A DNA stretch of 64,000 nucleotides. Origin: AM-1111 sp046302135 (GTDB taxonomy: Bacteria; Bacteroidota; Bacteroidia; B-17B0; Aurantibacillaceae). The DNA lies in NCBI GenBank assembly GCA_046302135.1, contig JBKCIQ010000047.1, forward strand, positions 1 to 64,000. The letters run 5' to 3'. Of this stretch, positions 37,099 through 46,102 are shown piece after piece. A program made the translations under genes and the position numbers. Position 1 is the stretch's first letter. Each line of letters starts with the position of its first letter. The notes beneath the pieces are model-generated. The model saw only the letters and a program-made list of their open reading frames with translations, made no database searches and was not told the DNA's origin.

Positions 37099-38406
37099 AT
37101 GGCTGTATTTGAAGTAACTGGTGGTAAACAGATGAAAGGAGAAATCATTCCACAGGGAGCAAAAAACGAAGCGCTTCAGGTGGTTTGTGCAGTTCTTATG
37201 ACGGATGAAAAAGTAATCATCAGGAATGTTCCCGAGATTGTTGACGTATTAAAATTGATTGACCTTCTTAAGGAACTTGGTGTGAAAGTGGAAAAAATTG
37301 CGCCAGAAGAATTTTCATTTCAAGCGGATGCAGTTAATGTTGATTATATTGATTCTCCTGAGTTTAAAAAGAAAGGTGCTGCTCTTAGAGGTTCCATTAT
37401 GATTGTGGGACCACTCTTGGCCAGGTTCGGTAAAGCGCTGATGCCCAAACCCGGTGGTGATAAAATTGGAAGAAGAAGGGTAGATACACACTTCATAGGT
37501 TTCGAGAATCTCGGAGCTAAATTTAATTACGATGCGGAGAATGAAATTTTTTCTGTTGATGGAAAGAATCTGCGAGGGGCTTATATGTTGTTGGACGAAG
37601 CTTCTGTAACAGGTACAGCCAATATCATTATGGCTGCGACAATGGCAGAAGGAATTACAACTATTTACAACGCGGCCTGCGAACCATACATCCAACAACT
37701 TTGTAAGATGCTCAATAGTATGGGGGCAAAAATTTCAGGAGTAGGTTCCAACCTTTTAACCATTGAAGGAGTAAAAAAATTAAAGGGCACCGAGCATAGA
37801 ATACTTCCTGATATGATTGAGATTGGTTCATTCATTGGAATGGCGGCTATGACTAGGTCGGAAATTACGATTAAGAATGTTTCATGGGAAAATTTGGGTG
37901 TGATTCCATCTGTATTCAGAAGACTTGGAATTCAACTCGAAAAGAGAAACGATGATATCTATATTCCTTCTCACGAACATTACGAAATAGATACTTACAT
38001 TGATGGTTCAATTTTAACTATAGCAGACGCCATCTGGCCAGGCTTCACACCAGATCTATTAAGCATTGTACTTGTAACGGCAACGCAAGCAAGAGGGACG
38101 GTTCTTATTCATCAAAAAATGTTTGAGAGTAGATTGTTTTTTGTAGATAAGCTAATTGACATGGGTGCGAAAATTATTTTATGTGATCCACACCGTGCAA
38201 CGGTAATAGGTCTAGACCGTCAGCAGCAACTGAGAGGAATACAAATGGCTTCTCCAGACATAAGGGCCGGAGTATCTTTGTTAATTGCTGCGTTAAGTGC
38301 TAAAGGAAAAAGTACAATCTTCAACGTAACTCAAATTGATCGCGGATATCAAAGAATTGACCAGCGACTTAATGCAATTGGAGCAGAAATAATCCGCAAA
38401 GCATGA
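37099..38406 (+). CDS. murA: UDP-N-acetylglucosamine 1-carboxyvinyltransferase
   Basis: A 435-residue MurA, first committed enzyme of peptidoglycan synthesis. It has the repeated alpha/beta domains and the conserved GAKNEALQ near the N-terminus. In the active-site loop the residue matching Cys115 of E. coli is Asp121 (KPGGDKIGRRR); an aspartate here is known from other MurA enzymes that fosfomycin cannot alkylate. The stop overlaps the start of the next gene by four bases (ATGA). Confidence 0.96.
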   Translation: MAVFEVTGGKQMKGEIIPQGAKNEALQVVCAVLMTDEKVIIRNVPEIVDVLKLIDLLKELGVKVEKIAPEEFSFQADAVNVDYIDSPEFKKKGAALRGSIMIVGPLLARFGKALMPKPGGDKIGRRRVDTHFIGFENLGAKFNYDAENEIFSVDGKNLRGAYMLLDEASVTGTANIIMAATMAEGITTIYNAACEPYIQQLCKMLNSMGAKISGVGSNLLTIEGVKKLKGTEHRILPDMIEIGSFIGMAAMTRSEITIKNVSWENLGVIPSVFRRLGIQLEKRNDDIYIPSHEHYEIDTYIDGSILTIADAIWPGFTPDLLSIVLVTATQARGTVLIHQKMFESRLFFVDKLIDMGAKIILCDPHRATVIGLDRQQQLRGIQMASPDIRAGVSLLIAALSAKGKSTIFNVTQIDRGYQRIDQRLNAIGAEIIRKA

Positions 38407-39002
38407 TAAAGAAATACAGCATACTTGCCTTTTTTGTAATTATTTTAGGTTCTGCATTTTTCAATTATTCTTGCAAAACTCAAAAAACAAAAATTGTTGA
38501 GAATTACGAACCTCCCCCAAACATTACTGAAGGACTTGGAGTAATGAATAAGGCACCTGACTTAATTTTCAAAAATCAAAATGATTCAATAATTAAGCTT
38601 TCATCCTTAAGAGGATATTATGTTTTGATTGATTTCTGGGCGAGCTGGTGCAGACCTTGTAGAATGGAAAATCCTAATGTAGTAAACAATTACAATAAAT
38701 ATAAAAATGCGAAGTTCGTAAATGGAAAAGGTTTTCGTGTTTTTAGTGTTTCACTGGATCAGGCAAAGCAAGCGTGGGTGTTGGCTATTGAGAAGGATCA
38801 ATTGAACTGGCCTTGGCATGTGAGTGATTTAAAAGGATGGGGTTCAGAGCCTGCGGCAAAGTATGGTGTTAACTTAATTCCTGCCAATTGGTTAGTAGAC
38901 CCAAGGGGAATAATTGTTGCTCAAGGCTTAAGGGGAGAATTATTGGAGAGTACCATCAAAAAATATCTCGACACTGAAGACAAGAAAGGTTCCGTAAAAT
39001 AA
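38403..39002 (+). CDS. TlpA-like thiol-disulfide lipoprotein
   Basis: A 199-residue thioredoxin-fold protein. N-terminal signal (MIKKYSILAFFVIILGSAFF) ending at Cys24, a probable lipid-anchoring cysteine although the lipobox (NYSC) is not classical. The redox motif is WCRPC (Cys83, Cys86) in FWASWCRPCRMENP, with NLIPANWLVDPRGIIVAQGL containing the cis-proline region. It should act in the periplasm as a thiol reductase or oxidase. Coupled to murA by an ATGA overlap. Confidence 0.9.
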   Translation: MIKKYSILAFFVIILGSAFFNYSCKTQKTKIVENYEPPPNITEGLGVMNKAPDLIFKNQNDSIIKLSSLRGYYVLIDFWASWCRPCRMENPNVVNNYNKYKNAKFVNGKGFRVFSVSLDQAKQAWVLAIEKDQLNWPWHVSDLKGWGSEPAAKYGVNLIPANWLVDPRGIIVAQGLRGELLESTIKKYLDTEDKKGSVK

Positions 39003-39069
39003 AAATTTTGTTGCTTTTCAATATTTTTATCGATTATTAATATAATTTAGTCAAGTTAGCGGTATTCAT

Positions 39070-39085
39070 TGGCACACGGTTTGGT
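39070..39085 (+). promoter_or_regulatory. Candidate sigma-54 promoter of the DUF3108 gene
   Basis: TGGCAC at 39070-39075, five bases, then TTGG at 39081-39084. This matches the -24/-12 consensus TGGCAC-N5-TTGC except for the last base. Transcription would start about 12 bases downstream, leaving a leader of about 15 bases before the ATG at 39111. The mismatch falls in the -12 GC pair, so it may be weak or accidental. Confidence 0.35.
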
Positions 39086-39110
39086 TTTAATGGGTTCAAA
39101 ACAAATTACA

Positions 39111-39938
39111 ATGAAAAGATTCAAATGGCTGGTATTAATGGCTTTTGTATTTCCGGCATTTTCAGTAGTTGATTTAAATAAAAAGCTCATTTTTACACAT
39201 CTGCATGAAAACAGTAATTCAAAAGGGTTAAAGCCAAAAAAAAATTCAGCATTCAAACCAGGAGAAATATTGACCTACAGGCTTCATTACGGAATTATGG
39301 ATGCAGGAATTGCTGTTTTGGAGGTTAAACCTGAAGTGAAAGTTTCAGGTGGTAGAAAAGTGTATCACATGGTAGGAAACGGGTATTCTAAAGGCACCTT
39401 CGATTGGTTTTTTAAAGTGAGAGATCGTTATGAGACCTTCATGGATTCTTCTGCATTGGTTCCATGGACATTTATTCGTAGGGTGGATGAAGGAGGGTAT
39501 AAATTCAGTCAGGATTATTATTTTAATCGTTATAACAACAGCGTGAATGTTGGTAATAATCAATCTTTACCCATAAAAGACGAGACACAAGATATGATTT
39601 CATCATTTTATGCGGCTCGTAATATCGATTTTACCAATGCAAAACCTGGCGATGTTTTTACAATTGACAGTTTTGTAGACAAAGAGCATTGGCCAATGAA
39701 TATAAGATACGTAGGAAAGGAAACAATAAAATGCGATATAGGGAAAGTTCGCTGTTTGGTCTTTCGCCCTATTGTTCAAAAAGGAAGAATTTTTAAAAAA
39801 GAAGAAGATCTTAAAGTATGGATTTCAGACGACCCTAATCATATCCCGATTAGGGCAGAGGCAAAGATTCTTATTGGCTCCATAAAACTCGATATTGTAT
39901 CTGCGGTAAATACTTTGTCGCCTATAGCAAAACAGTAA
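39111..39938 (+). CDS. DUF3108 family exported protein
   Basis: A 275-residue protein with a signal peptide (MKRFKWLVLMAFVFPAFSVV) from the ATG at 39111; earlier TTG and ATG codons would spoil it and lie in a promoter-like site. The body is beta-rich (FKPGEILTYRLHYGIMDAGIAVLEV, GTFDWFFKVRDRYETFMD, KVWISDDPNHIPIRAEAKILIGS), as in DUF3108 proteins, which have a lipocalin-like or LolA-like barrel look. Function not known; envelope lipid or lipopolysaccharide handling is a reasonable guess only. Confidence 0.87.
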   Translation: MKRFKWLVLMAFVFPAFSVVDLNKKLIFTHLHENSNSKGLKPKKNSAFKPGEILTYRLHYGIMDAGIAVLEVKPEVKVSGGRKVYHMVGNGYSKGTFDWFFKVRDRYETFMDSSALVPWTFIRRVDEGGYKFSQDYYFNRYNNSVNVGNNQSLPIKDETQDMISSFYAARNIDFTNAKPGDVFTIDSFVDKEHWPMNIRYVGKETIKCDIGKVRCLVFRPIVQKGRIFKKEEDLKVWISDDPNHIPIRAEAKILIGSIKLDIVSAVNTLSPIAKQ

Positions 39939-40017
39939 AACATTATCAACACCTTAGGTTTTTTGTTCAAAAAAATCTTTCTTAAGCCAATACGCACTTC
40001 GTACTTTTATTCGAGTA

Positions 40018-42660
40018 ATGAAGTTGAAAAAAACAACAGAGAAATCAGATAAGGAAACCCCTTTGATGAAACAATATAACAGCATTAAGGCAAAATATCC
40101 TGATGCAATATTGTTGTTTCGCGTTGGAGATTTTTATGAAACATTCGGGCAGGACGCGATAAAAGCATCTAATGTTCTTGGTATAGTATTAACGCGACGC
40201 GCTAATGGTGCTGCGGCTTACATCGAACTTGCCGGCTTTCCACATCATTCTTTAGACGCATATCTTCCGAAATTGGTCCGTGCAGGTTACCGTGTTGCTA
40301 TTTGTGATCAACTCGAAGATCCAAAGATGACCAAAACTATTGTAAAACGAGGGGTAACAGAGTTGGTAACACCAGGGTTGTCTTTCAACGATAAAGTTTT
40401 GGAAAATTCACGCAATAATTTTTTAGCAAGTTTTATTTTCGATGGAAAAAACGCAGGCATTTCATTTTTAGATATTTCAACGGGAGAATTTTTGGTAGGT
40501 GAGGGAAGCCTCTCATACATAGATAAATTATTACAAGGGTTCAAACCAAGTGAGGTGCTTGTACGTAAAGACCAGAAATCTTTTTTTAATGAAAACATAG
40601 GAGGTAATTATCCTGTTTTCCCATTGGATGATTGGGCATTTACCAAAGAGTTTGGATACGAATCGCTCACGCGTCATTTCAATACGAGTACACTTAAAGG
40701 TTTTGGAATTGAAGATTTAAATCTCGCAACTGGAAGTGCAGGAGCAGTTTTGCATTACCTCACCGAAACCTGTCACGATAAAGTTGGACACATCACAAAA
40801 ATAGCGCGAGTAGAAGAGGATCAGTATGTTTGGCTTGATCGGTTTACTGTGAGAAATTTGGAGTTGTTTGGTAACAATAGCGGAAGAGGAACCTGTTTCG
40901 CAGAAGTTATAGATGAAGCTCGTTCTCCAATGGGAAAACGAATGCTAAAACGTTGGATAGCCTTGCCGCTTAAAGATATCCAAACCATTAATGAAAGGCT
41001 GGAAGCTGTTTCTTTTTTCATAGAGCAAGAGTCGCTTAGAAATGATCTTTCTGCGCTTTTCTCTGAAGTTGGTGACCTGGAACGGTTGATTTCAAAACTC
41101 GCAGCTCATCGTATCAATCCTCGCGAAATGGTGCAATTGAAACGGTCTTTAGACATTTGTTTTCAAATTAAAGAATCACTCAGTCAATCAGAAAATCATT
41201 CTATTCGCGCTTCAGCAGAGCAAATTTCAGTTTGCAGTATTGTACGCGACAGAATTGGCAAAGAAGTAAGGGAAGATGCACCCATGCTGTTGAACAAAGG
41301 AAATGTAATAGCTGATGGGATTAATGATGAGTTGGATGAATTAAGGCGAATAGCTTTTTCGGGAAAGGATTATCTATTGCAAGTGCAGCAAAGAGAAAGT
41401 GAACGCACTGGTATTCCTTCCTTGAAAGTTGCGTTTAACAACGTGTTTGGTTATTATCTTGAGGTTACTAATGCACATAAAGATAAAGTTCCTACGGAGT
41501 GGATCCGTAAGCAAACACTTGTTAATGCGGAACGTTACATTACTCCCGAGTTGAAGGAGTACGAAGAAAAAATTCTTGGTGCAGAAGAAAAGATTCAGCA
41601 GATAGAAAATAATTTGTATCAACAGTTGGTGGAGTCTCTTGCTTCATCAATAAATGAAATGCAGAAGAACGCACAACTCTGCGCCAGGCTGGATTGTCTC
41701 TTAGGGTTTGCCTTGCTTGCAGTGCAAAATAAATATTGCCGCCCTCAGATGAATGAGAGCTTTTGCATTGACATTAAAAACGGAAGGCATCCTGTTATAG
41801 AAAAACAACTGCCGCCGGGACAAGAATATATTTCCAACGATGTTTATCTTGATAATGAGAAACAGCAAATCATGATGATAACAGGCCCGAATATGTCAGG
41901 TAAATCTGCTTTGTTGAGGCAAACTGCTTTGATTGTTTTGATGGCGCAAATTGGATCTTATGTTCCTGCTGAAAGGGCAGAGCTAGGGTTGGTCGACAGA
42001 ATTTTTACACGTGTTGGCGCTTCGGATAATATTACTTCCGGGGAATCAACATTTATGGTCGAGATGAATGAAACAGCAAGTATTCTAAACAATCTCTCTA
42101 ACAGAAGCCTTATTTTATTGGATGAAATAGGGAGAGGTACGAGCACCTTTGATGGAATTTCAATCGCCTGGGCCATTGCAGAGTTTATTCATCAGCATCC
42201 GAGCACAAAAGCTAAAACACTTTTTGCTACACACTATCATGAGTTGAATGAGATGAGTGTTTTTTTCCCTAGAATAAAAAATTATAACGTGTCAGTACGG
42301 GAAGTAAATAATAAAATTATTTTCATGCGTAAGTTAACAGAAGGGGGAAGTGAGCACAGTTTCGGTATACACGTGGCGCGTATGGCAGGTATGCCAATGG
42401 CCGTGGTAAATCGTGCACAAGAGATAATGGGGAAATTGGAAAAGCAGCATGAAATAAATCCGGGAGAAGGCGTTAGCGATTTTTCTTCACTTGAGCCTGA
42501 TCAAAAAGCTAAAAACTATCAGTTGAGTTTTTTTCAGCTGAATGATCCTGTTTTGGAAAACATTAAGGAGGAACTGCTGAAAACAGAAATCAATGCACTA
42601 ACTCCTGTTGAAGCGCTATTAAAGTTGAATGAAATTAAGAAAATGATTTCAACTCATTGA
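40018..42660 (+). CDS. mutS: DNA mismatch repair protein MutS
   Basis: An 880-residue MutS. N-terminal mismatch-binding domain with the Phe-x-Glu motif in FRVGDFYETFG; connector, core and clamp domains; C-terminal ATPase with Walker A GPNMSGKS at 623-630, LLDEIGRGTSTFDGISIAWAI and FATHYHELNEM. Recognises base mismatches and recruits MutL, which is not encoded here. A convergent hairpin lies at its 3' end. Confidence 0.97.
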   Translation: MKLKKTTEKSDKETPLMKQYNSIKAKYPDAILLFRVGDFYETFGQDAIKASNVLGIVLTRRANGAAAYIELAGFPHHSLDAYLPKLVRAGYRVAICDQLEDPKMTKTIVKRGVTELVTPGLSFNDKVLENSRNNFLASFIFDGKNAGISFLDISTGEFLVGEGSLSYIDKLLQGFKPSEVLVRKDQKSFFNENIGGNYPVFPLDDWAFTKEFGYESLTRHFNTSTLKGFGIEDLNLATGSAGAVLHYLTETCHDKVGHITKIARVEEDQYVWLDRFTVRNLELFGNNSGRGTCFAEVIDEARSPMGKRMLKRWIALPLKDIQTINERLEAVSFFIEQESLRNDLSALFSEVGDLERLISKLAAHRINPREMVQLKRSLDICFQIKESLSQSENHSIRASAEQISVCSIVRDRIGKEVREDAPMLLNKGNVIADGINDELDELRRIAFSGKDYLLQVQQRESERTGIPSLKVAFNNVFGYYLEVTNAHKDKVPTEWIRKQTLVNAERYITPELKEYEEKILGAEEKIQQIENNLYQQLVESLASSINEMQKNAQLCARLDCLLGFALLAVQNKYCRPQMNESFCIDIKNGRHPVIEKQLPPGQEYISNDVYLDNEKQQIMMITGPNMSGKSALLRQTALIVLMAQIGSYVPAERAELGLVDRIFTRVGASDNITSGESTFMVEMNETASILNNLSNRSLILLDEIGRGTSTFDGISIAWAIAEFIHQHPSTKAKTLFATHYHELNEMSVFFPRIKNYNVSVREVNNKIIFMRKLTEGGSEHSFGIHVARMAGMPMAVVNRAQEIMGKLEKQHEINPGEGVSDFSSLEPDQKAKNYQLSFFQLNDPVLENIKEELLKTEINALTPVEALLKLNEIKKMISTH

Positions 42661-42677
42661 AATTAGCAACACTAGTA

Positions 42678-42703
42678 TAATCTTTTGATTAAATTAAAGA
42701 TTA
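42678..42703. terminator. Convergent hairpin between mutS and the desaturase gene
   Basis: TAATCTTT (42678-42685) and AAAGATTA (42696-42703) form a perfect eight-base inverted repeat with a ten-base loop. It sits in the 40-base gap between two convergent genes and touches the desaturase stop codon. The stem is AT-rich, so termination strength is uncertain. Confidence 0.4.
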
Positions 42704-43789
42704 AGCTCGTCCAAGTTGTTTTAGCATTCGTGCATGCTGTACAAGGGCACTCCAGAATGTTGGCGCCTCGATGTACGGTAAACCATATTCCTTGGTAGTT
42801 TCCTTAACAATTTTTGAAATTTGCAGGTAATGCACATGACTAATGTTGCTAAATAGGTGATGTTCTACCTGAAAATTTAATCCTCCGATAAGCCAGGTAA
42901 GTGTTTTGTTTCCTGTACCGAAATTCGCTGTTGTTGCTAATTCATGAACCAGCCAAGGCTCAGAAATTTCACCTCCTTCATTAGGTACGGGGAACTTGGC
43001 GTCAGGTACTATGTGTGCTGCCTGAAAAATAATTGCAAGAATAAAACCCGCGATTAAGTGCATTAAAACGAACCCAACAATCGGTACCCACCAAGCAACA
43101 GGCAGGATTAAAACAGGGATTAATATTACGTATCCAAAGTAAATGGCTTTGGATAAAATCATAAACGACAACTCCATGTAAAACTCCTTTTTTGTTTTAA
43201 TGAGACCCTTTTTACTGTATGTGAATACTTTTGTAAAATCAGTTAATAGAATACGGGCAAGAGTCATCAGGGTGTAGAAAAACCATGCATATAAATGTTG
43301 GTATTTGTGAATTGGCCGTCTTTTTTGATTGGGCGTAAAACGTAGAAGGAATGGCATACTTTCGGTGTCTTCATCCATTCCGTCAATATTTGTAAATGTA
43401 TGATGAAGCACGTTATGCTGTATCCGCCACATACTTGCACTTGACCCTACAAAATTCATTGATAAAGACAAAAGGGTGTTGATGGTTTTGTTTCTGCTGA
43501 ACACCCCATGATTAGCATCGTGCATAATATTTAGACCAATACCTGCAACTCCCACGCCCATAATAGAATAAATTAAAAGAACCACCCAAGGGTTTTCAAT
43601 TTTTAAGGATAGAAGTAAAATATATGGGACTAAATAAATACTGGTCATTAAAATTCCTTTAAATACCATCTGAGTGTTGGCGTACCTTGAAATTTTATTT
43701 TCTTGAAAGTAATCATTAATTCTTTTCTTTAGTGTTTGGCTGAAGTTAACGTGTTGTTTTCTATCGAAACTTACGGATTTAAAATTCAT
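42701..43789 (-). CDS. Membrane fatty acid desaturase
   Basis: A 362-residue desaturase with three histidine boxes: HDANH (90-94), HNVLHH (125-130) and QVEHH (307-311). The glutamine in the third box is typical of front-end acyl-lipid or acyl-CoA desaturases. Four hydrophobic spans are arranged as usual, and no cytochrome b5 domain is attached. It uses oxygen and an electron donor to add a double bond to fatty acyl chains, probably for membrane fluidity. A candidate promoter and an inverted repeat lie in its leader. Confidence 0.93.
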   Translation of the reverse strand: MNFKSVSFDRKQHVNFSQTLKKRINDYFQENKISRYANTQMVFKGILMTSIYLVPYILLLSLKIENPWVVLLIYSIMGVGVAGIGLNIMHDANHGVFSRNKTINTLLSLSMNFVGSSASMWRIQHNVLHHTFTNIDGMDEDTESMPFLLRFTPNQKRRPIHKYQHLYAWFFYTLMTLARILLTDFTKVFTYSKKGLIKTKKEFYMELSFMILSKAIYFGYVILIPVLILPVAWWVPIVGFVLMHLIAGFILAIIFQAAHIVPDAKFPVPNEGGEISEPWLVHELATTANFGTGNKTLTWLIGGLNFQVEHHLFSNISHVHYLQISKIVKETTKEYGLPYIEAPTFWSALVQHARMLKQLGRA

Positions 43790-43869
43790 TAGTGTGTTTT
43801 GGGTCTTAATTTATGTGTTCAATGTAAATCTTATGGTATCAAGCCTTCTGTCTTCAATCTTAAGATAAA

Positions 43870-43904
43870 TTTTATCGAGAGATTTAGAAAATGATACGAT
43901 AAAA
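43870..43904. repeat. Inverted repeat in the desaturase leader
   Basis: TTTTATCG at 43870-43877 and CGATAAAA at 43897-43904, perfect over eight bases with 19 bases between. It lies between the predicted start of transcription (about 43910) and the desaturase start codon, so it could be an operator or an RNA hairpin that affects translation, for example with temperature. This is inference. Confidence 0.4.
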
Positions 43905-43916
43905 ATCCACTTAAGG

Positions 43917-43950
43917 CAAAGGTACGCATTTTTTAATCATGAAAGTTCAA
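43917..43950 (-). promoter_or_regulatory. Promoter of the desaturase gene
   Basis: On the minus strand TTG (43950-43948), 23 bases, then TACCTTTG (43924-43917), a perfect -7 element. The leader would be about 120 bases, unusually long for this window. Confidence 0.55.
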
Positions 43951-44360
43951 TATGTTATCTACTCGAGCCTTTTGAAAAGTTAATTAGTTATCATGTAATT
44001 GAAAGTCGGAGGTATTAACGGGTATTAATCTCTACTTAGAAATGATTTAAATGAGTAATATCAAGGCTATTTTTTTAAAAAAAATTGATTAACAATCAAA
44101 ATTATACATAAACCAAATCAAAATGTTGAATAAAATTCAAATAACATTAAACAAATAGATCCATCTAACTTTATTACATTTATTGTTGATTTACTATCAA
44201 ATCAATCGATTATGATTTTGTCAATTATGTTTAGAAAAAACAAATAAAAAACAAACATAAATAATTTTTGTTTTCCAATTGTCAAATTAAAGAAATGTGA
44301 ATTGTTTTGCCTAATATGTGAAAAAAAATCAATAACATTGCATTGTAAAAATCAATGTAG

Positions 44361-44385
44361 TTTAAGGATTAAGTAATTCCTTAAA
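44361..44385. repeat. Inverted repeat upstream of the polyprenyl synthase gene
   Basis: TTTAAGGA at 44361-44368 and TCCTTAAA at 44378-44385, perfect eight-base arms around nine bases. It lies about 50 bases before the start codon and could be a regulator site at the promoter. No clear promoter consensus is seen. Confidence 0.4.
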
Positions 44386-44432
44386 TATTGTCATATTACA
44401 CGTAATTAATTTTTAAAGAAGATTAAAAGAGC

Positions 44433-45506
44433 ATGAACATTCAACATTTTCACAGTGCATTAAGTGCCGAATTAGAGTTAACTCAAAAATATATTGTTAC
44501 CTTTTCCAAGTCTGAGGACAAGATTGTAGATATGGCAGTTCAGCACATTGTGGGCAACCGTGGTAAAATGTTGAGGCCCATGTTGCTGATTCTAACGGGA
44601 AGATGCCTTCACCTCGATAAAAATCCTGACGGAAGCGGCGAACAGGAACTTATAGAACAGTTGGCGAAATCTGCTGCAATTCTTGAGTTAATACAGATGA
44701 GTTCCCTTATTCATGATGATGTTTTAGATTATTCGTCTCATAGACGAGGAAAAGCCACACTGAACAATTTAAGAGGAAACCGTTTTGCCATTTTGGTAGG
44801 AGATTATCTCATAGCCCAATCAATTAAGAATTGTTATGCGCTTGTTCGACGTTCATCAAGGCTGTTTGACACGAAAATAATGTTTTCTTTTCTAGACAGT
44901 ATCTCTAAGTTGGTGTTGGGGGAGGTTCAACAAAATAATTTTAATTATGATATATCTGAAGAGAAAGACGGAATTAAAAATTATTTTCAAATTGTAGAAA
45001 ATAAAACAGCGAGTCTTTTCTCGTTAGCATGTTCAGTTGGATCAACAATAGGGGATAAGGATTCAGAAAACATAGAGAAATTCAAGGAATTTGGAAGAAA
45101 CATTGGGATTTCATACCAAATTATTGACGACTTGCGGGATTATGCGTTTGATAAAGCGATTGCAGGCGAGAAAAATTTTCAGGACATTATTTATGGAATT
45201 AAGACGCTCCCACTTATTCATGCCGGTAACAATGCTAGTGCTGAGGAACAGGAAATCTTGAATAAGGTATACAATTCTAAAAAGGAAGTCCCTGAAGCAG
45301 ACAAGTTGGAGGTTTTGGATATTTTAATTCGTAATGGAAGTATTGAGCATGCATATAATGAAGCTAAGAGCCATTTTGATAAGGCAAGAGAAATCTTAAG
45401 TCAGTTGCCTAACAATAAATTTTCTAACCTAATATCAGAGATGCTTGAGAATTTTTCATCTCACGGGGAGAGAGTGGTTGAGCACGTTATTAGTGTGAAA
45501 GTTTAG
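44433..45506 (+). CDS. Polyprenyl diphosphate synthase
   Basis: A 357-residue trans-prenyl transferase. First aspartate motif DDVLD at 95-99 (SSLIHDDVLDYSSHRRGKAT), second motif DDLRD at 232-236 (YQIIDDLRDYAFDK). The fifth residue before the first motif is a small serine, which by the known chain-length rule points to a longer product (such as the octaprenyl side chain of quinones) and not to geranylgeranyl diphosphate. It is a little longer than typical IspB (about 325), with an insertion near 60-75. A role in carotenoid precursor supply cannot be excluded. Confidence 0.9.
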   Translation: MNIQHFHSALSAELELTQKYIVTFSKSEDKIVDMAVQHIVGNRGKMLRPMLLILTGRCLHLDKNPDGSGEQELIEQLAKSAAILELIQMSSLIHDDVLDYSSHRRGKATLNNLRGNRFAILVGDYLIAQSIKNCYALVRRSSRLFDTKIMFSFLDSISKLVLGEVQQNNFNYDISEEKDGIKNYFQIVENKTASLFSLACSVGSTIGDKDSENIEKFKEFGRNIGISYQIIDDLRDYAFDKAIAGEKNFQDIIYGIKTLPLIHAGNNASAEEQEILNKVYNSKKEVPEADKLEVLDILIRNGSIEHAYNEAKSHFDKAREILSQLPNNKFSNLISEMLENFSSHGERVVEHVISVKV

Positions 45507-45573
45507 TTCCTTAACATTTATAGTGTAGAGCGGCGTATTTTACTTCCTTCAACCATTATCAAACAACAATCAG

Positions 45574-45616
45574 CCCTATAATTCGAATAATTTTGAATAA
45601 TAGGGTAACTTTTTTT
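45574..45616 (+). terminator. Terminator after the polyprenyl synthase gene
   Basis: CCCTAT (45574-45579) and ATAGGG (45600-45605) with partly matched inner arms (ATTC/GAAT) form an imperfect hairpin, followed after four bases by seven T (45610-45616). The T run also forms part of the next promoter. Confidence 0.5.
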
Positions 45617-45644
45617 GATTAACTCAGTAAAAATTTTTAATTTG
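45614..45644 (+). promoter_or_regulatory. Promoter of the small exported protein gene at 45682
   Basis: TTTG at 45614-45617, 19 bases, TTAATTTG at 45637-45644 (one mismatch to TAnnTTTG). The spacing equals that of the rimP promoter. The leader would be about 35 bases. Confidence 0.45.
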
Positions 45645-45681
45645 TATTAAATAAATTTTTTCGCTTTAACAAATTCTAAAA

Positions 45682-46077
45682 ATGAATAAATTTTTTTTAA
45701 TTCTAGTATCGGTTGTATACGTATCAACTCAAGCGATTGCCCAAACCTCCTTCAGTTGTAATTATCGTGAGTATTGCGATTGGAATGAGGAAGAAAAAAA
45801 ATTTGATCAATGTAAAGGTTACGAGGAGTCGTCTCTTTTCGTAATGAATAAAGAGCAAACAATGTTCGAACACACCATTGTGTCAATGAAGTCTGCATAT
45901 TATGTGAGCGAAAAGCAATACGACGAAGAAAATGAGGTTTGGACTTATGAAGTTACCAGTGATGTTGGAAATAAATACTATTATATTTTTGACCCTAAAA
46001 ACAAAGAAATCAGGGCGCTTTATGTCAAAGAAGATAAAACGTATCTTATTCGTTTTTACGTTAAAGCAATTTTCTGA
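45682..46077 (+). CDS. Small exported protein, unknown function
   Basis: A 131-residue protein with a signal peptide (MNKFFLILVSVVYVSTQAIAQ). The mature part of 110 residues is acidic and aromatic, with three cysteines near its start (SCNYREYCDWNEEEKKFDQCK) and beta-type strands (EVWTYEVTSDVGNKYYYIFDP). No family recognised. It stands alone between a terminator and a convergent GTPase gene, and has its own promoter-like element, so it is likely expressed. Confidence 0.72.
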   Translation: MNKFFLILVSVVYVSTQAIAQTSFSCNYREYCDWNEEEKKFDQCKGYEESSLFVMNKEQTMFEHTIVSMKSAYYVSEKQYDEENEVWTYEVTSDVGNKYYYIFDPKNKEIRALYVKEDKTYLIRFYVKAIF

Positions 46078-46102
46078 CTCCTTCTTAATGAATTTCTTTT
46101 AA

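Larger units (their letters stand above)
43790..44432. other. Long intergenic region between divergent genes
   Basis: 643 AT-rich bases between the desaturase (leftward) and polyprenyl synthase (rightward) genes, the only gap above 300 bases in the window. It contains the desaturase promoter, an inverted repeat in its leader, and a second inverted repeat before the synthase. I found no credible small gene, tRNA or other RNA in the middle part (about 43960-44330). Confidence 0.7.
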
